A stretch of DNA of 6,671 nt from CAYLNH01 sp964384625 (GCA_964384625.1 CAYLNH010000342.1:1-6671), one strand, 5' to 3'. Positions 1-6,627 are shown, numbered from the stretch's first letter. The notes: a model not told the origin generated them from the sequence alone. Translations and numbers: made by a program.

Positions 1-74
1 TCGTGTCTCGTGTCTCGTGTCTCGTGTCTCGTGTCTCGTGTCTCGTGTCTCGTGTTTCGTGTCTCGTGTCTCGT
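1..74. repeat. 7-bp tandem repeat array (TCGTGTC unit)
   Basis: Ten back-to-back copies of TCGTGTC fill positions 1-70. Only the eighth (50-56, TCGTGTT) differs, and a partial TCGT follows at 71-74. The array runs off the left edge, so its true length is unknown. It ends 20 bp past the stop codon of the minus-strand hydrolase-like gene. Read on the minus strand the unit is ACGAGAC, one base away from a unit (ACGAGAT) in the array at 4187-4228, so the two arrays look related. No dyad or T-run follows, so it is not an obvious terminator. The near identity of the copies suggests recent expansion by slippage. Confidence 0.97.
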
Positions 75-94
75 CGAGCTGTCTGGCGTTCCGA

Positions 95-3000
95 CTAATA
101 CTTGTCGATGCTGATGAGGAACTTCTTTCCTTTGTGGACGAGGCCTTTGACGAGGCCCTGGTGGCCGTCATAGACCAAAGCGCCGCGGGTGTAGTGGTGC
201 TTCTGCTTCTCTTCGAATTCCTTGGTGAAGACGACGTTCCGGATGCTGCCGCCGTTCAGGGCGTAGGACGAACAGAAGTCCTCCCACAGATTCTGAACCT
301 TCAGGCCGAGCGCATCGACGTCGACATTGATCGTGGCCATCTCGCTTTTGTCGGTGGCGTTCTCGATCATCAGCAGGACACTGCCGTCGCGCCTCCAGGC
401 GCGGACCTTGAGCTTGCCGTTGGATTTGACTGTCGGCCTGCCGGTGATTTCGGTGGCGTTGTTGATGCCCCAGTTAAGTGCGGCCGTGCGGTAGTCGTCC
501 GGCAGGTCCTCCTTCCACTTACTGTCGTCGACCGGTTTGTTTTCCCAGTTGATCACGATGTAGCGCTGGTCGTGGTAGAAGATGTCGAAGCCGGTGAGTG
601 CCCCGGTCTTCAGGTCCAGTTTCGGCTCTGCCTTCGGCCGCCACTTTTGTTGTTGGCCCTTGCGGTAGGGATGCGGTTTGCCCGGAAGGTCCTTATACCA
701 TTTGAAGTGCGTGACGTACTTGCTGAGCAGGTGGTTGCGGGTGATTTCGCTGGCGCGCACCATCTCGGCCCGGGCGTCTTGGGGGATGCCGAGGGCTTGC
801 AGGTTCAGCGTTAGTTCGCAGGGGCGAGTCTTCTCGAAACCTTCCTTATCCAGGCCGTAGTTCATGATGCCGAGGATGACGGAACGAGGGCGTCTCCACA
901 TCGAGCAGATCAGGCCGTCACCAATGCGGCGAACCTGTTTCTGGTTGCGCCAGTACGGGATGAACTCGACGTCCTCGCGTTCGATACCCCAGTTACGCCA
1001 TTCCGGCCGGTCGAAGACGCTGCTGTGGCCGCCGCCCATACCGGCGTCGTGCATCGCCGCCCAGTTCGGGTTCATGAAGCCGAGGTGGTTGATGTTGCAG
1101 CCGAAGTTCTGCGGCACGGACAAGGCGATCATGCGATGCATCGGAAAGACCGTGATCGGGTCCTTCATCGGGAACTCGCTGTCGAGGATGGCATCGCTGA
1201 AGGGCAGGGCGACCAGTGGAATCGTATTGGTGGCGTGCCCGGAGATGCCGGTCGGGTACAGCCCGTTCTCCTGCATCAAAGCGTTGGCCCGAATGTACCA
1301 CTGGCGCAATGTCCAATCCGTGCCGCTCGGTTGGATGCGGCCGTCCGGCAGGATGTAGCCCATATCGGCAACGACCGCCCGCGAAATCCGGCCGCACATG
1401 GAGATGTCGTAGTAGAAGTGGCGGCAACCGCCCTTGGTTACCTGCAGGTGCTGGAGCCACATCATGTAGTCCTGATACGACTCGTTCAGGGTCTCGCCGC
1501 TGTCACTCGTTTCCCAGTCAGCCGAGAAGTAGTTGTAGATATGGTTCTCCAGCGACTTTCGCATGTAGCCGCGGAGTGCGATCTGGTTGGTGAGGTACGG
1601 GCGCATCCGGATGCCGGGGCCGTAGATGCCCTGCTTCTCCATGCCGGCGCCGACTGCCGCACAGTGCTTGTAATATTCGTCCCACTTGTCGCGCTTCGGG
1701 AACGGCGGGCTGAGGACCGAGAAGTACTCCTTACCGGTGTCCCAGTTCCACTTGTACTTCGGCTTCTTGGTGAAGCCGTTCGCCGCCGACCGCTGGTTGA
1801 TGCGCCAGCCCTTCGTCAGTTTCTTGAACGGCGAAGCGTTGTAGGAGAACTTGATCGTCCGCGCCTTCGAGAGTTTGAATGGCTTCTCGGTCGGGTGCGT
1901 GCCGATGATGTGGTTGCGGATGATCGTCGTGTTTCTGTCGCGCACGATGTCGTGGGCGGCAAGCTTGTCGTTCGGCACCCAGCCTTCGTCGCTCGTGCCG
2001 TACCAGAGCAGCCCGCGCTTCTCGGTGCCGATCCATAGATTCTGAAAGAAGTTGCCTTCGGACATGCCGCTGCCGGCTTTGCCGATGTGCTTCTTCGACG
2101 ACCAGACGACGCCCTGGCCGGCGGGGATGACGTCGATGTAGCGGGCGGAATAGTTGCCGCCGACGCCCATGCAGGCGATGTGGTTGTAGAAGGTGTCGTC
2201 CACCGGCCACTCGATCTTGAGTTCCTGGACGTTGACCGAGCCGCGCACAGGCTTGTAGGTCAACTCCAGACTGACCAGGCCGTCCTGTTCCATCATGCCC
2301 TTCGCCTGGAAACTGATGCCGGCGGCAACGGAGGCCGCGCCTTCAAAGCGTACGCGCCAGTCTTTCTTCTCGGTGAAATTCAATTTGTTCGTGACCGGCA
2401 CCTCGTGGTCAATGCCGTCGACCGTGACGATGATGCGGGCAGGCCCGGTGAGGACGGAATCGCTGTTTGCAGTGATCTGGTTGGGCAGGCCGAGAGAGTT
2501 GATGAAGTATGTGCGGCGGACGCAGGTGACTTCGGTTTTCTTGCCGCGGAACGCCTGCTTTACCTTGAGCGCCTCAAACGGCCTCAGCAGTTGCTCGGGG
2601 TTGCCGAACTTCTTACCCCACCATTCCGGAAACTCCTTCGCCTCGTCTTTCTTGGCGAACGTTGCGTTCCGAGTCAGGAGGACCTTGCCGGTTTCGTCGA
2701 CCATGTCGATGGTGATGTCGTACTTGCCCGGGCCGAGCTGCGGCAGTTGGATGAGGTCCTGGAACTTGTAGTAGATGTACTGCTTGATGCGGCCCGTCTG
2801 GATCTCCTTGTCGCCGAGCTTGACGGTGTAGTTGATGCCGGCCGGTTTGACGCCCTTCGGCAGCTTGGCATCGAGTGTGTCGGCTTCGATCCAGATCTTG
2901 CAAGAGACCGGATTGAACCGCGTCTTCATATTGAACAGGAGGTCCTTCGCAGTGTACTGCAGGTGAGCCTTCTTGGTGTCCTTCTGGAAGACCAGGTGGT

Positions 3001-4087
3001 AGCGGTAGACCGGATTCTCTTCGAGTCCCGGGCGGGTGATGCGCAGGCTGAAGTTGCCGGCGACGGTGATGTCGTGCCTGCCGCTCTTGTTTTTGCGCTT
3101 GCCGGTCAAGCCGGCGAACTGCTTCTGGACGTCGTAGCGGATCGAATCGTTGGCGGGGATCACCAGTTCCTTCTCTTCTTTGACTGCAGTCGTTGGATCG
3201 AACTCGCCGCGGCCGCGATAAAGCTGGTTGCCAATCCGCAACTCGACCTTCACCTTCTGCGGCTTGTCCGTCGGATTGTAGAGCGTGGACTTCAGGTTGA
3301 GTTTTTCGTCGTCGAAGCCGTCGAGTTGCTCCATCTGCAGGTAGGGCCGGTCCTTGGTCAGCGTGCCGCGGGGATAGCCGGTGTGGACGAGGTAGCCGGT
3401 GGCGGAGGGGACGCAGGTCCATTGCCAGCCGGGGTTCTTGCCGTCGTGCGCCAGCAATATCTTGATCAGATCGCCGGCTTTGTTTTCGACCGGCATCTCC
3501 AGGTCCTTCAGGTCCAGGGCGATCTCGATGTTGAAGTACTGCGCGTCGTCGGTCTTTTCGAGCTTTGTCGCCATATCAAGTTCCGGTCGCCAGTTGTAAA
3601 GGTACTGGCCGATCGACGGGTACATCTTGAGGTACTCGCCGGCTTTCAGGAAGTTCAGGATGAACTTGAAGAAACTCGGAACTTCGCCGGGCTGCTGGTT
3701 GCGGCCCTCCATGCCGAGGCCGAATTCGAAGGCGTCGTCGAACACTGTGCCGGTGGTGTACTTCTCGCGGCGGCTCTTGCCGAGGATATGGCCCTTGAGC
3801 ACGTGCGCCCGGCCGGCAATGTAGATGTGCTTCGCATCCCAGGAGACCCAGAACACATGTGGGCGGCCGCGATAGCGGTTGTTGTGCGCCGTCGCCATGC
3901 CCATGATGCGTACGGCAGTCTTCCACTCGTCCGCCTTGATGTTGCCGTCGATGGTCGGCGCTGCCTTCATCTTCGGAATGTTGAACATCGGGATCTGATT
4001 GTCCGGGAAGAACTGTTTGCCGCCGGCAAACGCAGGCAGCGAGCACAGTGTGGCGAGTAACAGCACTTGGGTCATTCGGCGCAGCAT
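95..4087 (-). CDS. Secreted multidomain glycoside-hydrolase-like protein (CBM9-like + DUF6067/GH123-like)
   Basis: Numbering is from the Met at 4087 (1330 aa). Residues 1-21 form a Sec signal peptide: an Arg pair, a VLLLATLCSLPA core and an AFA cleavage site. Residues ~30-250 resemble a CBM9-like sugar-binding domain, opening with TIDGNIKADEW. Two Ig-like beta regions follow (~255-370 and ~375-478). A beta-rich stretch at ~515-750 ends in NLWIGTEKRGLLWYGTSDEGW, typical of the DUF6067/GH123 N-terminal part. Residues ~785-1090 look like a (beta/alpha)8 barrel with possible active-site residues D857, E859, D894 (YYD), H951 and the DSE at 969-971. A C-terminal beta domain closes the protein. The likely role is extracellular or periplasmic binding and cleavage of a glycan; the substrate is unknown. 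Family assignment is from recalled pattern, and catalysis is not proven. The start at 4087 was preferred over the ATG at 4102 because AAAGGA lies 6 nt before it. The gene follows the GntR regulator on the same strand. Confidence 0.85.
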   Translation of the reverse strand: MLRRMTQVLLLATLCSLPAFAGGKQFFPDNQIPMFNIPKMKAAPTIDGNIKADEWKTAVRIMGMATAHNNRYRGRPHVFWVSWDAKHIYIAGRAHVLKGHILGKSRREKYTTGTVFDDAFEFGLGMEGRNQQPGEVPSFFKFILNFLKAGEYLKMYPSIGQYLYNWRPELDMATKLEKTDDAQYFNIEIALDLKDLEMPVENKAGDLIKILLAHDGKNPGWQWTCVPSATGYLVHTGYPRGTLTKDRPYLQMEQLDGFDDEKLNLKSTLYNPTDKPQKVKVELRIGNQLYRGRGEFDPTTAVKEEKELVIPANDSIRYDVQKQFAGLTGKRKNKSGRHDITVAGNFSLRITRPGLEENPVYRYHLVFQKDTKKAHLQYTAKDLLFNMKTRFNPVSCKIWIEADTLDAKLPKGVKPAGINYTVKLGDKEIQTGRIKQYIYYKFQDLIQLPQLGPGKYDITIDMVDETGKVLLTRNATFAKKDEAKEFPEWWGKKFGNPEQLLRPFEALKVKQAFRGKKTEVTCVRRTYFINSLGLPNQITANSDSVLTGPARIIVTVDGIDHEVPVTNKLNFTEKKDWRVRFEGAASVAAGISFQAKGMMEQDGLVSLELTYKPVRGSVNVQELKIEWPVDDTFYNHIACMGVGGNYSARYIDVIPAGQGVVWSSKKHIGKAGSGMSEGNFFQNLWIGTEKRGLLWYGTSDEGWVPNDKLAAHDIVRDRNTTIIRNHIIGTHPTEKPFKLSKARTIKFSYNASPFKKLTKGWRINQRSAANGFTKKPKYKWNWDTGKEYFSVLSPPFPKRDKWDEYYKHCAAVGAGMEKQGIYGPGIRMRPYLTNQIALRGYMRKSLENHIYNYFSADWETSDSGETLNESYQDYMMWLQHLQVTKGGCRHFYYDISMCGRISRAVVADMGYILPDGRIQPSGTDWTLRQWYIRANALMQENGLYPTGISGHATNTIPLVALPFSDAILDSEFPMKDPITVFPMHRMIALSVPQNFGCNINHLGFMNPNWAAMHDAGMGGGHSSVFDRPEWRNWGIEREDVEFIPYWRNQKQVRRIGDGLICSMWRRPRSVILGIMNYGLDKEGFEKTRPCELTLNLQALGIPQDARAEMVRASEITRNHLLSKYVTHFKWYKDLPGKPHPYRKGQQQKWRPKAEPKLDLKTGALTGFDIFYHDQRYIVINWENKPVDDSKWKEDLPDDYRTAALNWGINNATEITGRPTVKSNGKLKVRAWRRDGSVLLMIENATDKSEMATINVDVDALGLKVQNLWEDFCSSYALNGGSIRNVVFTKEFEEKQKHHYTRGALVYDGHQGLVKGLVHKGKKFLISIDKY

Positions 4088-4093
4088 GTGGAG

Positions 4094-4099
4094 TCCTTT
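4094..4099 (-). promoter_or_regulatory. Shine-Dalgarno AAAGGA deciding the hydrolase start
   Basis: On the minus strand AAAGGA is followed by six bases (CTCCAC) and then ATG at 4087. The other in-frame ATG, at 4102, is preceded by ACCGATTACT, which has no purine-rich site and belongs to a repeat array. The protein beginning at 4087 (MLRRMTQ) also gives a cleaner signal-peptide n-region. Confidence 0.7.
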
Positions 4100-4103
4100 C
4101 ATA

Positions 4104-4124
4104 GTAATCGGTGATCGGTAATCG
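4104..4124. repeat. Short heptamer array (GTAATCG/GTGATCG)
   Basis: Three heptamers, GTAATCG, GTGATCG and GTAATCG, stand in tandem; a decayed fourth (GTAAGGA) follows. On the minus strand they read CGATTAC, CGATCAC and CGATTAC. The array abuts the ATG at 4102, so it lies in the leader of the hydrolase gene if that gene is cotranscribed with the regulator. Its period equals that of the arrays at 1-74 and 4187-4228. Confidence 0.8.
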
Positions 4125-4156
4125 GTAAGGAGGAGCTTGGTCGGAAGTCTGAGATC

Positions 4157-4174
4157 GCCGGCATCCTTGCCGGC
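4157..4174. repeat. REP-like hairpin GCCGGCA-TCCT-TGCCGGC
   Basis: This is a perfect 7-bp inverted repeat with a 4-base loop, between the two heptamer arrays of the regulator-hydrolase spacer. No T-run follows on either strand, so an intrinsic terminator is unlikely. A small GC-rich dyad in a spacer fits a dispersed REP-type element or an mRNA-processing or stability hairpin. Dispersal cannot be tested within one window. Confidence 0.55.
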
Positions 4175-4186
4175 TCCGGAACATCG

Positions 4187-4228
4187 ATCCTGTATCCTGC
4201 ATCTTGCATCTCGTATCCCGTATCGCGC
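4187..4228. repeat. Degenerate heptamer array (ATCYYGY, six units)
   Basis: Six consecutive heptamers read ATCCTGT, ATCCTGC, ATCTTGC, ATCTCGT, ATCCCGT and ATCGCGC. The first three positions are invariant (ATC) and the fifth and sixth vary as pyrimidine and G or C-G steps. The minus-strand consensus is RCRRGAT, with ACGAGAT nearly identical to the ACGAGAC unit of the array at 1-74. It begins 10 bp past the regulator's stop codon. Any apparent reading frame through here is the repeat read in successive frames, since 7 is not a multiple of 3. Confidence 0.85.
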
Positions 4229-4237
4229 CTTCGGCGC
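4225..4237 (-). repeat. Hairpin directly after the regulator stop codon
   Basis: On the minus strand GCGCC-GAA-GGCGC is a perfect 5-bp stem with a 3-base loop, starting at the first base after the regulator's TAG. It overlaps the last heptamer of the array at 4187-4228. No U-tract follows, so it may be a weak pause, an mRNA 3'-end stabiliser or chance. It does not by itself separate the regulator and hydrolase transcripts. Confidence 0.4.
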
Positions 4238-5371
4238 CTAGTAGTCTGTTTCTCCGGAGATCTCATACGGCAGTTCGTCTTCGAACACCGGCGGCAGCGG
4301 TTCGTACATGGGGCACCGCTTGCCGTCATTGCGCAAATCGATGTAATCCACCAGTCGCCGCAAGAGAGCGCGGCAGTCGAATCCCAGCCTTGTGATCGGG
4401 ACGTTGCTCTGTGGCCGGTTGGGAAAGTTGCAGTAGCCGATCAACGTCAGATCCTCCGGTACGCGGACCTCCGCATCCAGCAGCCCGACGCTGGATGCCG
4501 TGGTGAGATGGTCGTCAAAGAGCACCAGGCCATCGGGGCGGTTGTCCGGATTGCTCATCAGCAACTGCACGGTTCGGCGGACACCCTCACTCTGGCGCGG
4601 TGAGACCGGAATATTCCAGTACGGGTGAGTCTCGAGACCAAAAGCCGCGGCGCGTTCGGCGATAAAATCGCCCATCTGCTGGTCCTCGGTTCCGTGGAAT
4701 ACCGCTCCCGGCGCCAGACAAGCCACCCGGCGACGGCCCTGTTGGGCCAGCAAGTGCAGGCTGCGGTCCAGGAATGCTTGGGTGTCCGGCCCGCAGCAGG
4801 GCACTCCCGATACCGTATTGTGCGGGTGTCCCACCATGGCCTGCAGGATGCCGGGCGTGGTGAACAGCGGCGTGTCGACCAGATGGTCCGGACGATTGGG
4901 GAAGACCAGGCCGGCAAGCTGACCGCTCTCGACCATCCGGACCAGATCCCGGTACGTCTCGGTATTGGCCCGGGGATCGACGTCGAAGAAGACATCCATC
5001 CGGCGCGGCGGCAGATCCCGCGTGATCAACTCCGCTTCCTCCGCCAGGATCTGCCGGAACCGTGACCATTCCTGCGGGCTCTTGGTCGGATGTTCCGGCA
5101 AGACCAGGACGTAGCGGTGCAAATGCGGCGGGTGATCGACCACGAACGTGCCGCGACCACGGCTGGAGTGAATGAAGCCTTCCTCGCGCAGCAGATCCAA
5201 GGCACGCTGGACGGTGACGTAGGATGCCTGCAGGTCGGTGCCGATCTCGTCGCGGGTCGGCAGTTTCTCACCGGGTCGGTACTGGCCGATCACAATCCGG
5301 CGGCGAATTGTGTTTGCCACCTCCTCGCGGCTGCTGCGGTCGCCATTCGTCTTCGTCGCATTCATCATCAT
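4238..5371 (-). CDS. GntR-family regulator with LacI-type sugar-sensor domain
   Basis: The protein has 377 residues. Residues ~15-80 are a GntR winged helix: REEVANTIRRRIVIGQYRPG, then EKLPTRDEIGTDLQASYVTV with the recognition helix, RALDLLREEGFI, and the wing RGRGTFVV. Residues ~87-370 resemble the periplasmic-binding-protein fold of LacI regulators, best seen at DGLVLFDDH (280-288) and VPEDLTLIGYCNFP (304-317) with ITRLGFD after it. This is the AraR-like architecture: DNA binding as a dimer, released or altered by a small sugar ligand. It is cytoplasmic. The hydrolase-like gene lies 150 bp downstream on the same strand, so the regulator probably controls it or itself; no independent promoter was evident in that spacer. 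Three ATGs stand in a row at 5371, 5368 and 5365 with only a weak GAGA upstream, so the exact start is uncertain by a few residues. The ligand is unknown. Confidence 0.92.
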   Translation of the reverse strand: MMMNATKTNGDRSSREEVANTIRRRIVIGQYRPGEKLPTRDEIGTDLQASYVTVQRALDLLREEGFIHSSRGRGTFVVDHPPHLHRYVLVLPEHPTKSPQEWSRFRQILAEEAELITRDLPPRRMDVFFDVDPRANTETYRDLVRMVESGQLAGLVFPNRPDHLVDTPLFTTPGILQAMVGHPHNTVSGVPCCGPDTQAFLDRSLHLLAQQGRRRVACLAPGAVFHGTEDQQMGDFIAERAAAFGLETHPYWNIPVSPRQSEGVRRTVQLLMSNPDNRPDGLVLFDDHLTTASSVGLLDAEVRVPEDLTLIGYCNFPNRPQSNVPITRLGFDCRALLRRLVDYIDLRNDGKRCPMYEPLPPVFEDELPYEISGETDY

Positions 5372-5380
5372 CGAATCTCT

Positions 5381-5414
5381 AAAGTATATTCAAGTGTATA
5401 TTAATATATACTTT
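5381..5414. promoter_or_regulatory. Candidate operator/promoter of the GntR-LacI regulator
   Basis: Two dyads are nested here. AAAGTATAT (5381-5389) pairs with ATATACTTT (5406-5414) across 16 bp, and TATATTAATATA (5397-5408) is a perfect 12-bp palindrome. GTATAT half-sites recur at 5384-5389 and 5396-5401, with the inverse ATATAC at 5406-5411. On the minus strand TTGTCA (5428-5423) resembles a -35, with AT-rich -10 candidates 16-19 bp on, inside the dyads. The position, just before the regulator's start, suits negative autoregulation. GntR proteins commonly bind such dyads; binding here is inferred. Confidence 0.55.
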
Positions 5415-5483
5415 TATCTCTATGACAATATATTTCAAGCGAAGTTCCGAAATGGGAGAGTTTTTTTTGCTCCTTGGCAAGCA

Positions 5484-5542
5484 CGGGAACCCCGCGGCTG
5501 CTTCCTTTGGTCGCAGCAGGAAAGCCGCGGGACGGATTCCCG
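5484..5542. repeat. Long interrupted GC-rich hairpin
   Basis: CCCGCGGCT (5491-5499) pairs with AGCCGCGGG (5523-5531). After a 2-base bulge the stem goes on with TTCCT (5502-5506) and AGGAA (5518-5522) around an 11-base loop. An outer CGGGAA (5484-5489) can pair with TTCCCG (5537-5542). The T-run lies upstream of it on the plus strand, so it is not a standard terminator. It would fall in the leader of the plus-strand gene only if transcription starts before it. It could be a leader structure, a dispersed palindromic element or a remnant of one. Confidence 0.6.
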
Positions 5543-5618
5543 CGCGACGATTCGGAGCACGGATCCTGAGAGTCTATCGGGAAACTCAAACCCAGGCTAT
5601 ATTCGGGCCGCAAAGGAC

Positions 5619-5624
5619 GAAGGA
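5619..5624 (+). promoter_or_regulatory. Shine-Dalgarno GAAGGA of the effector-binding/GrpB gene
   Basis: GAAGGA is followed by five bases (AACGA) and then the ATG at 5630. The spacing and sequence are good, which supports this start for the fusion gene. Confidence 0.7.
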
Positions 5625-5629
5625 AACGA

Positions 5630-6583
5630 ATGATTCCGCTCCTGCAACTGATTGGTGACTTACGCACGGAAGTGCCGGCGCCGGGGGACTACAGCTTTCT
5701 TGGGAATCTGTTCACGCGGTTGCCGCAAGAAATGCCGACCGGTTTGACGAGGTATGTCGGCTATGAGGGACCGCGAGTCGGCGAGCAGCAGCCGTACTTC
5801 CTTGGAGTGGAAGTCGAAAAGATCGAGCGGATTCCCACCGGCATGATGGCATTGGCTCTGACGGAAGATACGATCCAGATTCTGCAGCCGACAGCAGATG
5901 GCGTGAGGTGCAGTTGGGAAGGCGGTCTTTCCTGGGACTGGCGCGAACGGTCAGCGCGGGAATCATGCCCCGTGGTCGGCGAGTTTTCTGCTGCGGTCCC
6001 TGACAACTGGCTTGCGGGTGGAACGCCCATCCCGTTCCGGTTGGTCAGCAACAGTTACACCGATTTGTCCGGTGGCGGCCCGAGTGATGAGATCCTGATT
6101 GCTGACTACGATCCCGGTTGGCCGAGTACATTTCCAGAATTCCGCGACTGGCTGAAGGAGGTCCTTGGCGACGCTGCGTTGTCGATTGAACACGTCGGCA
6201 GTACGTCGATCCCGGACATGCCGGCGAAGCCGATCATCGACGTCTTGGTGGAAGTATCGTCCGTCCGCGAGGCCAAGCAGTTGTTCCTGTCGGCGATCAA
6301 CGAGCCGTCCTGGGAGTACTGGTGGTACCACGGCAAGATGACCTGCATCAAGCGTGATGGTTTTCTGGGGATGCGTACGCACCACGTCCACCTGATGCCC
6401 CGTGGCGAGCAGTCGGCTGCCATCCTGGCGTTTCGTGACTGGCTGCGATCACATCCAGACGATGCCCAGCGCTACGCCGACTTGAAACGCCGGCTGGCAG
6501 ATGAATACAGGCATGACCGCGAGACGTATACCGACGCGAAGTCGGCGTTCGTGAAAGAGATTGTGACGAAAGCAAAGCAGTGA
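5630..6583 (+). CDS. GyrI/AraC-type effector-binding domain fused to GrpB (UPF0157) domain
   Basis: The protein has 317 residues with no signal peptide or membrane segment, so it is cytoplasmic. Residues ~20-155 look like a GyrI-like/AraC effector-binding domain: LFTRLP, then RYVGYEG, PYFLGVEVEKIERIPTGM (55-72, the strongest match) and a late SDEILI strand. Such domains bind small, often drug-like, ligands. Residues ~157-317 are a clear GrpB/UPF0157 domain of the nucleotidyltransferase-like superfamily: YDPGWPSTF (160-168), EHVGSTSIPDMPAKPIIDVL (187-206), HHVHL (251-255), FRDWLRSHP (268-276) and YADLKRRLA (282-290). Both parts are near full length, so this is a true fusion, not a fragment. 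The GrpB substrate is not established, and I infer that ligand binding could steer its activity. It is divergent from the regulator. The GrpB call is firm; the N-terminal call is moderate. Confidence 0.85.
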   Translation: MIPLLQLIGDLRTEVPAPGDYSFLGNLFTRLPQEMPTGLTRYVGYEGPRVGEQQPYFLGVEVEKIERIPTGMMALALTEDTIQILQPTADGVRCSWEGGLSWDWRERSARESCPVVGEFSAAVPDNWLAGGTPIPFRLVSNSYTDLSGGGPSDEILIADYDPGWPSTFPEFRDWLKEVLGDAALSIEHVGSTSIPDMPAKPIIDVLVEVSSVREAKQLFLSAINEPSWEYWWYHGKMTCIKRDGFLGMRTHHVHLMPRGEQSAAILAFRDWLRSHPDDAQRYADLKRRLADEYRHDRETYTDAKSAFVKEIVTKAKQ

Positions 6584-6601
6584 TCAGCGCCTCTATGGTC
6601 T

Positions 6602-6616
6602 CCTCACTCTGTGAGG
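6602..6616 (+). terminator. Possible weak terminator hairpin after the GrpB fusion gene
   Basis: CCTCAC-TCT-GTGAGG is a perfect 6-bp stem with a 3-base loop, starting 19 bp past the stop codon at 6583. A GCTATAGC palindrome (6617-6624) follows, but no T-run does, so intrinsic termination would be weak at best. It also lies just outside the intron end at 6628, in what would be the 3' exon. Confidence 0.35.
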
Positions 6617-6627
6617 GCTATAGCATT

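Larger units (their letters stand above)
5372..5629. other. Divergent intergenic region, no gene seen
   Basis: This 258-bp spacer separates the two divergent start codons. The end next to the regulator (about 5378-5435) is strikingly AT-rich and contains operator-like palindromes. An eight-base T-run sits at 5461-5468. A large GC-rich hairpin occupies 5484-5542. On the plus strand TATATT at 5598-5603 is a possible -10 for the effector-binding/GrpB gene, but no good -35 stands before it. Short open frames here on both strands lack ribosome-binding sites and recognisable protein character. Confidence 0.7.

Noticed and set aside
1..74. CRISPR array
   Set aside because: The repeat unit is 7 bp with no spacers, so it is a simple tandem repeat.
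17..814. 265-residue open frame on the plus strand starting MSRVSCLVSRVSC
   Set aside because: Its N-terminus is only the heptamer array read through successive frames, and the rest is antisense to the hydrolase-like gene.
1025..2038. 337-residue open frame on the plus strand
   Set aside because: It is antisense to the barrel region of the hydrolase-like protein and has no recognisable domain.
2087..4060. 657-residue open frame on the plus strand
   Set aside because: It lies wholly antisense to the hydrolase-like gene, whose protein has a signal peptide and recognisable domains. The frame is rich in V, L, D and A as expected from the complement of GC-rich codons and shows no known motif.
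4099..4329. 76-residue open frame on the minus strand through the regulator-hydrolase spacer
   Set aside because: It overlaps the end of the regulator in another frame, and its second half is translated heptamer repeat.
5461..5542. Rho-independent terminator from the T-run and the large hairpin
   Set aside because: On the plus strand the T-run precedes the hairpin rather than following it, and on the minus strand the run is A, so the order is wrong for both.
5422..5658. 78-residue open frame on the plus strand before the fusion gene
   Set aside because: No ribosome-binding site, it runs through the hairpin, and it overlaps the fusion gene in another frame.
5401..5667. 88-residue open frame on the minus strand between the divergent genes
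   Set aside because: It overlaps the well-supported start of the plus-strand fusion gene, covers the hairpin and the AT-rich operator, and shows no domain character.
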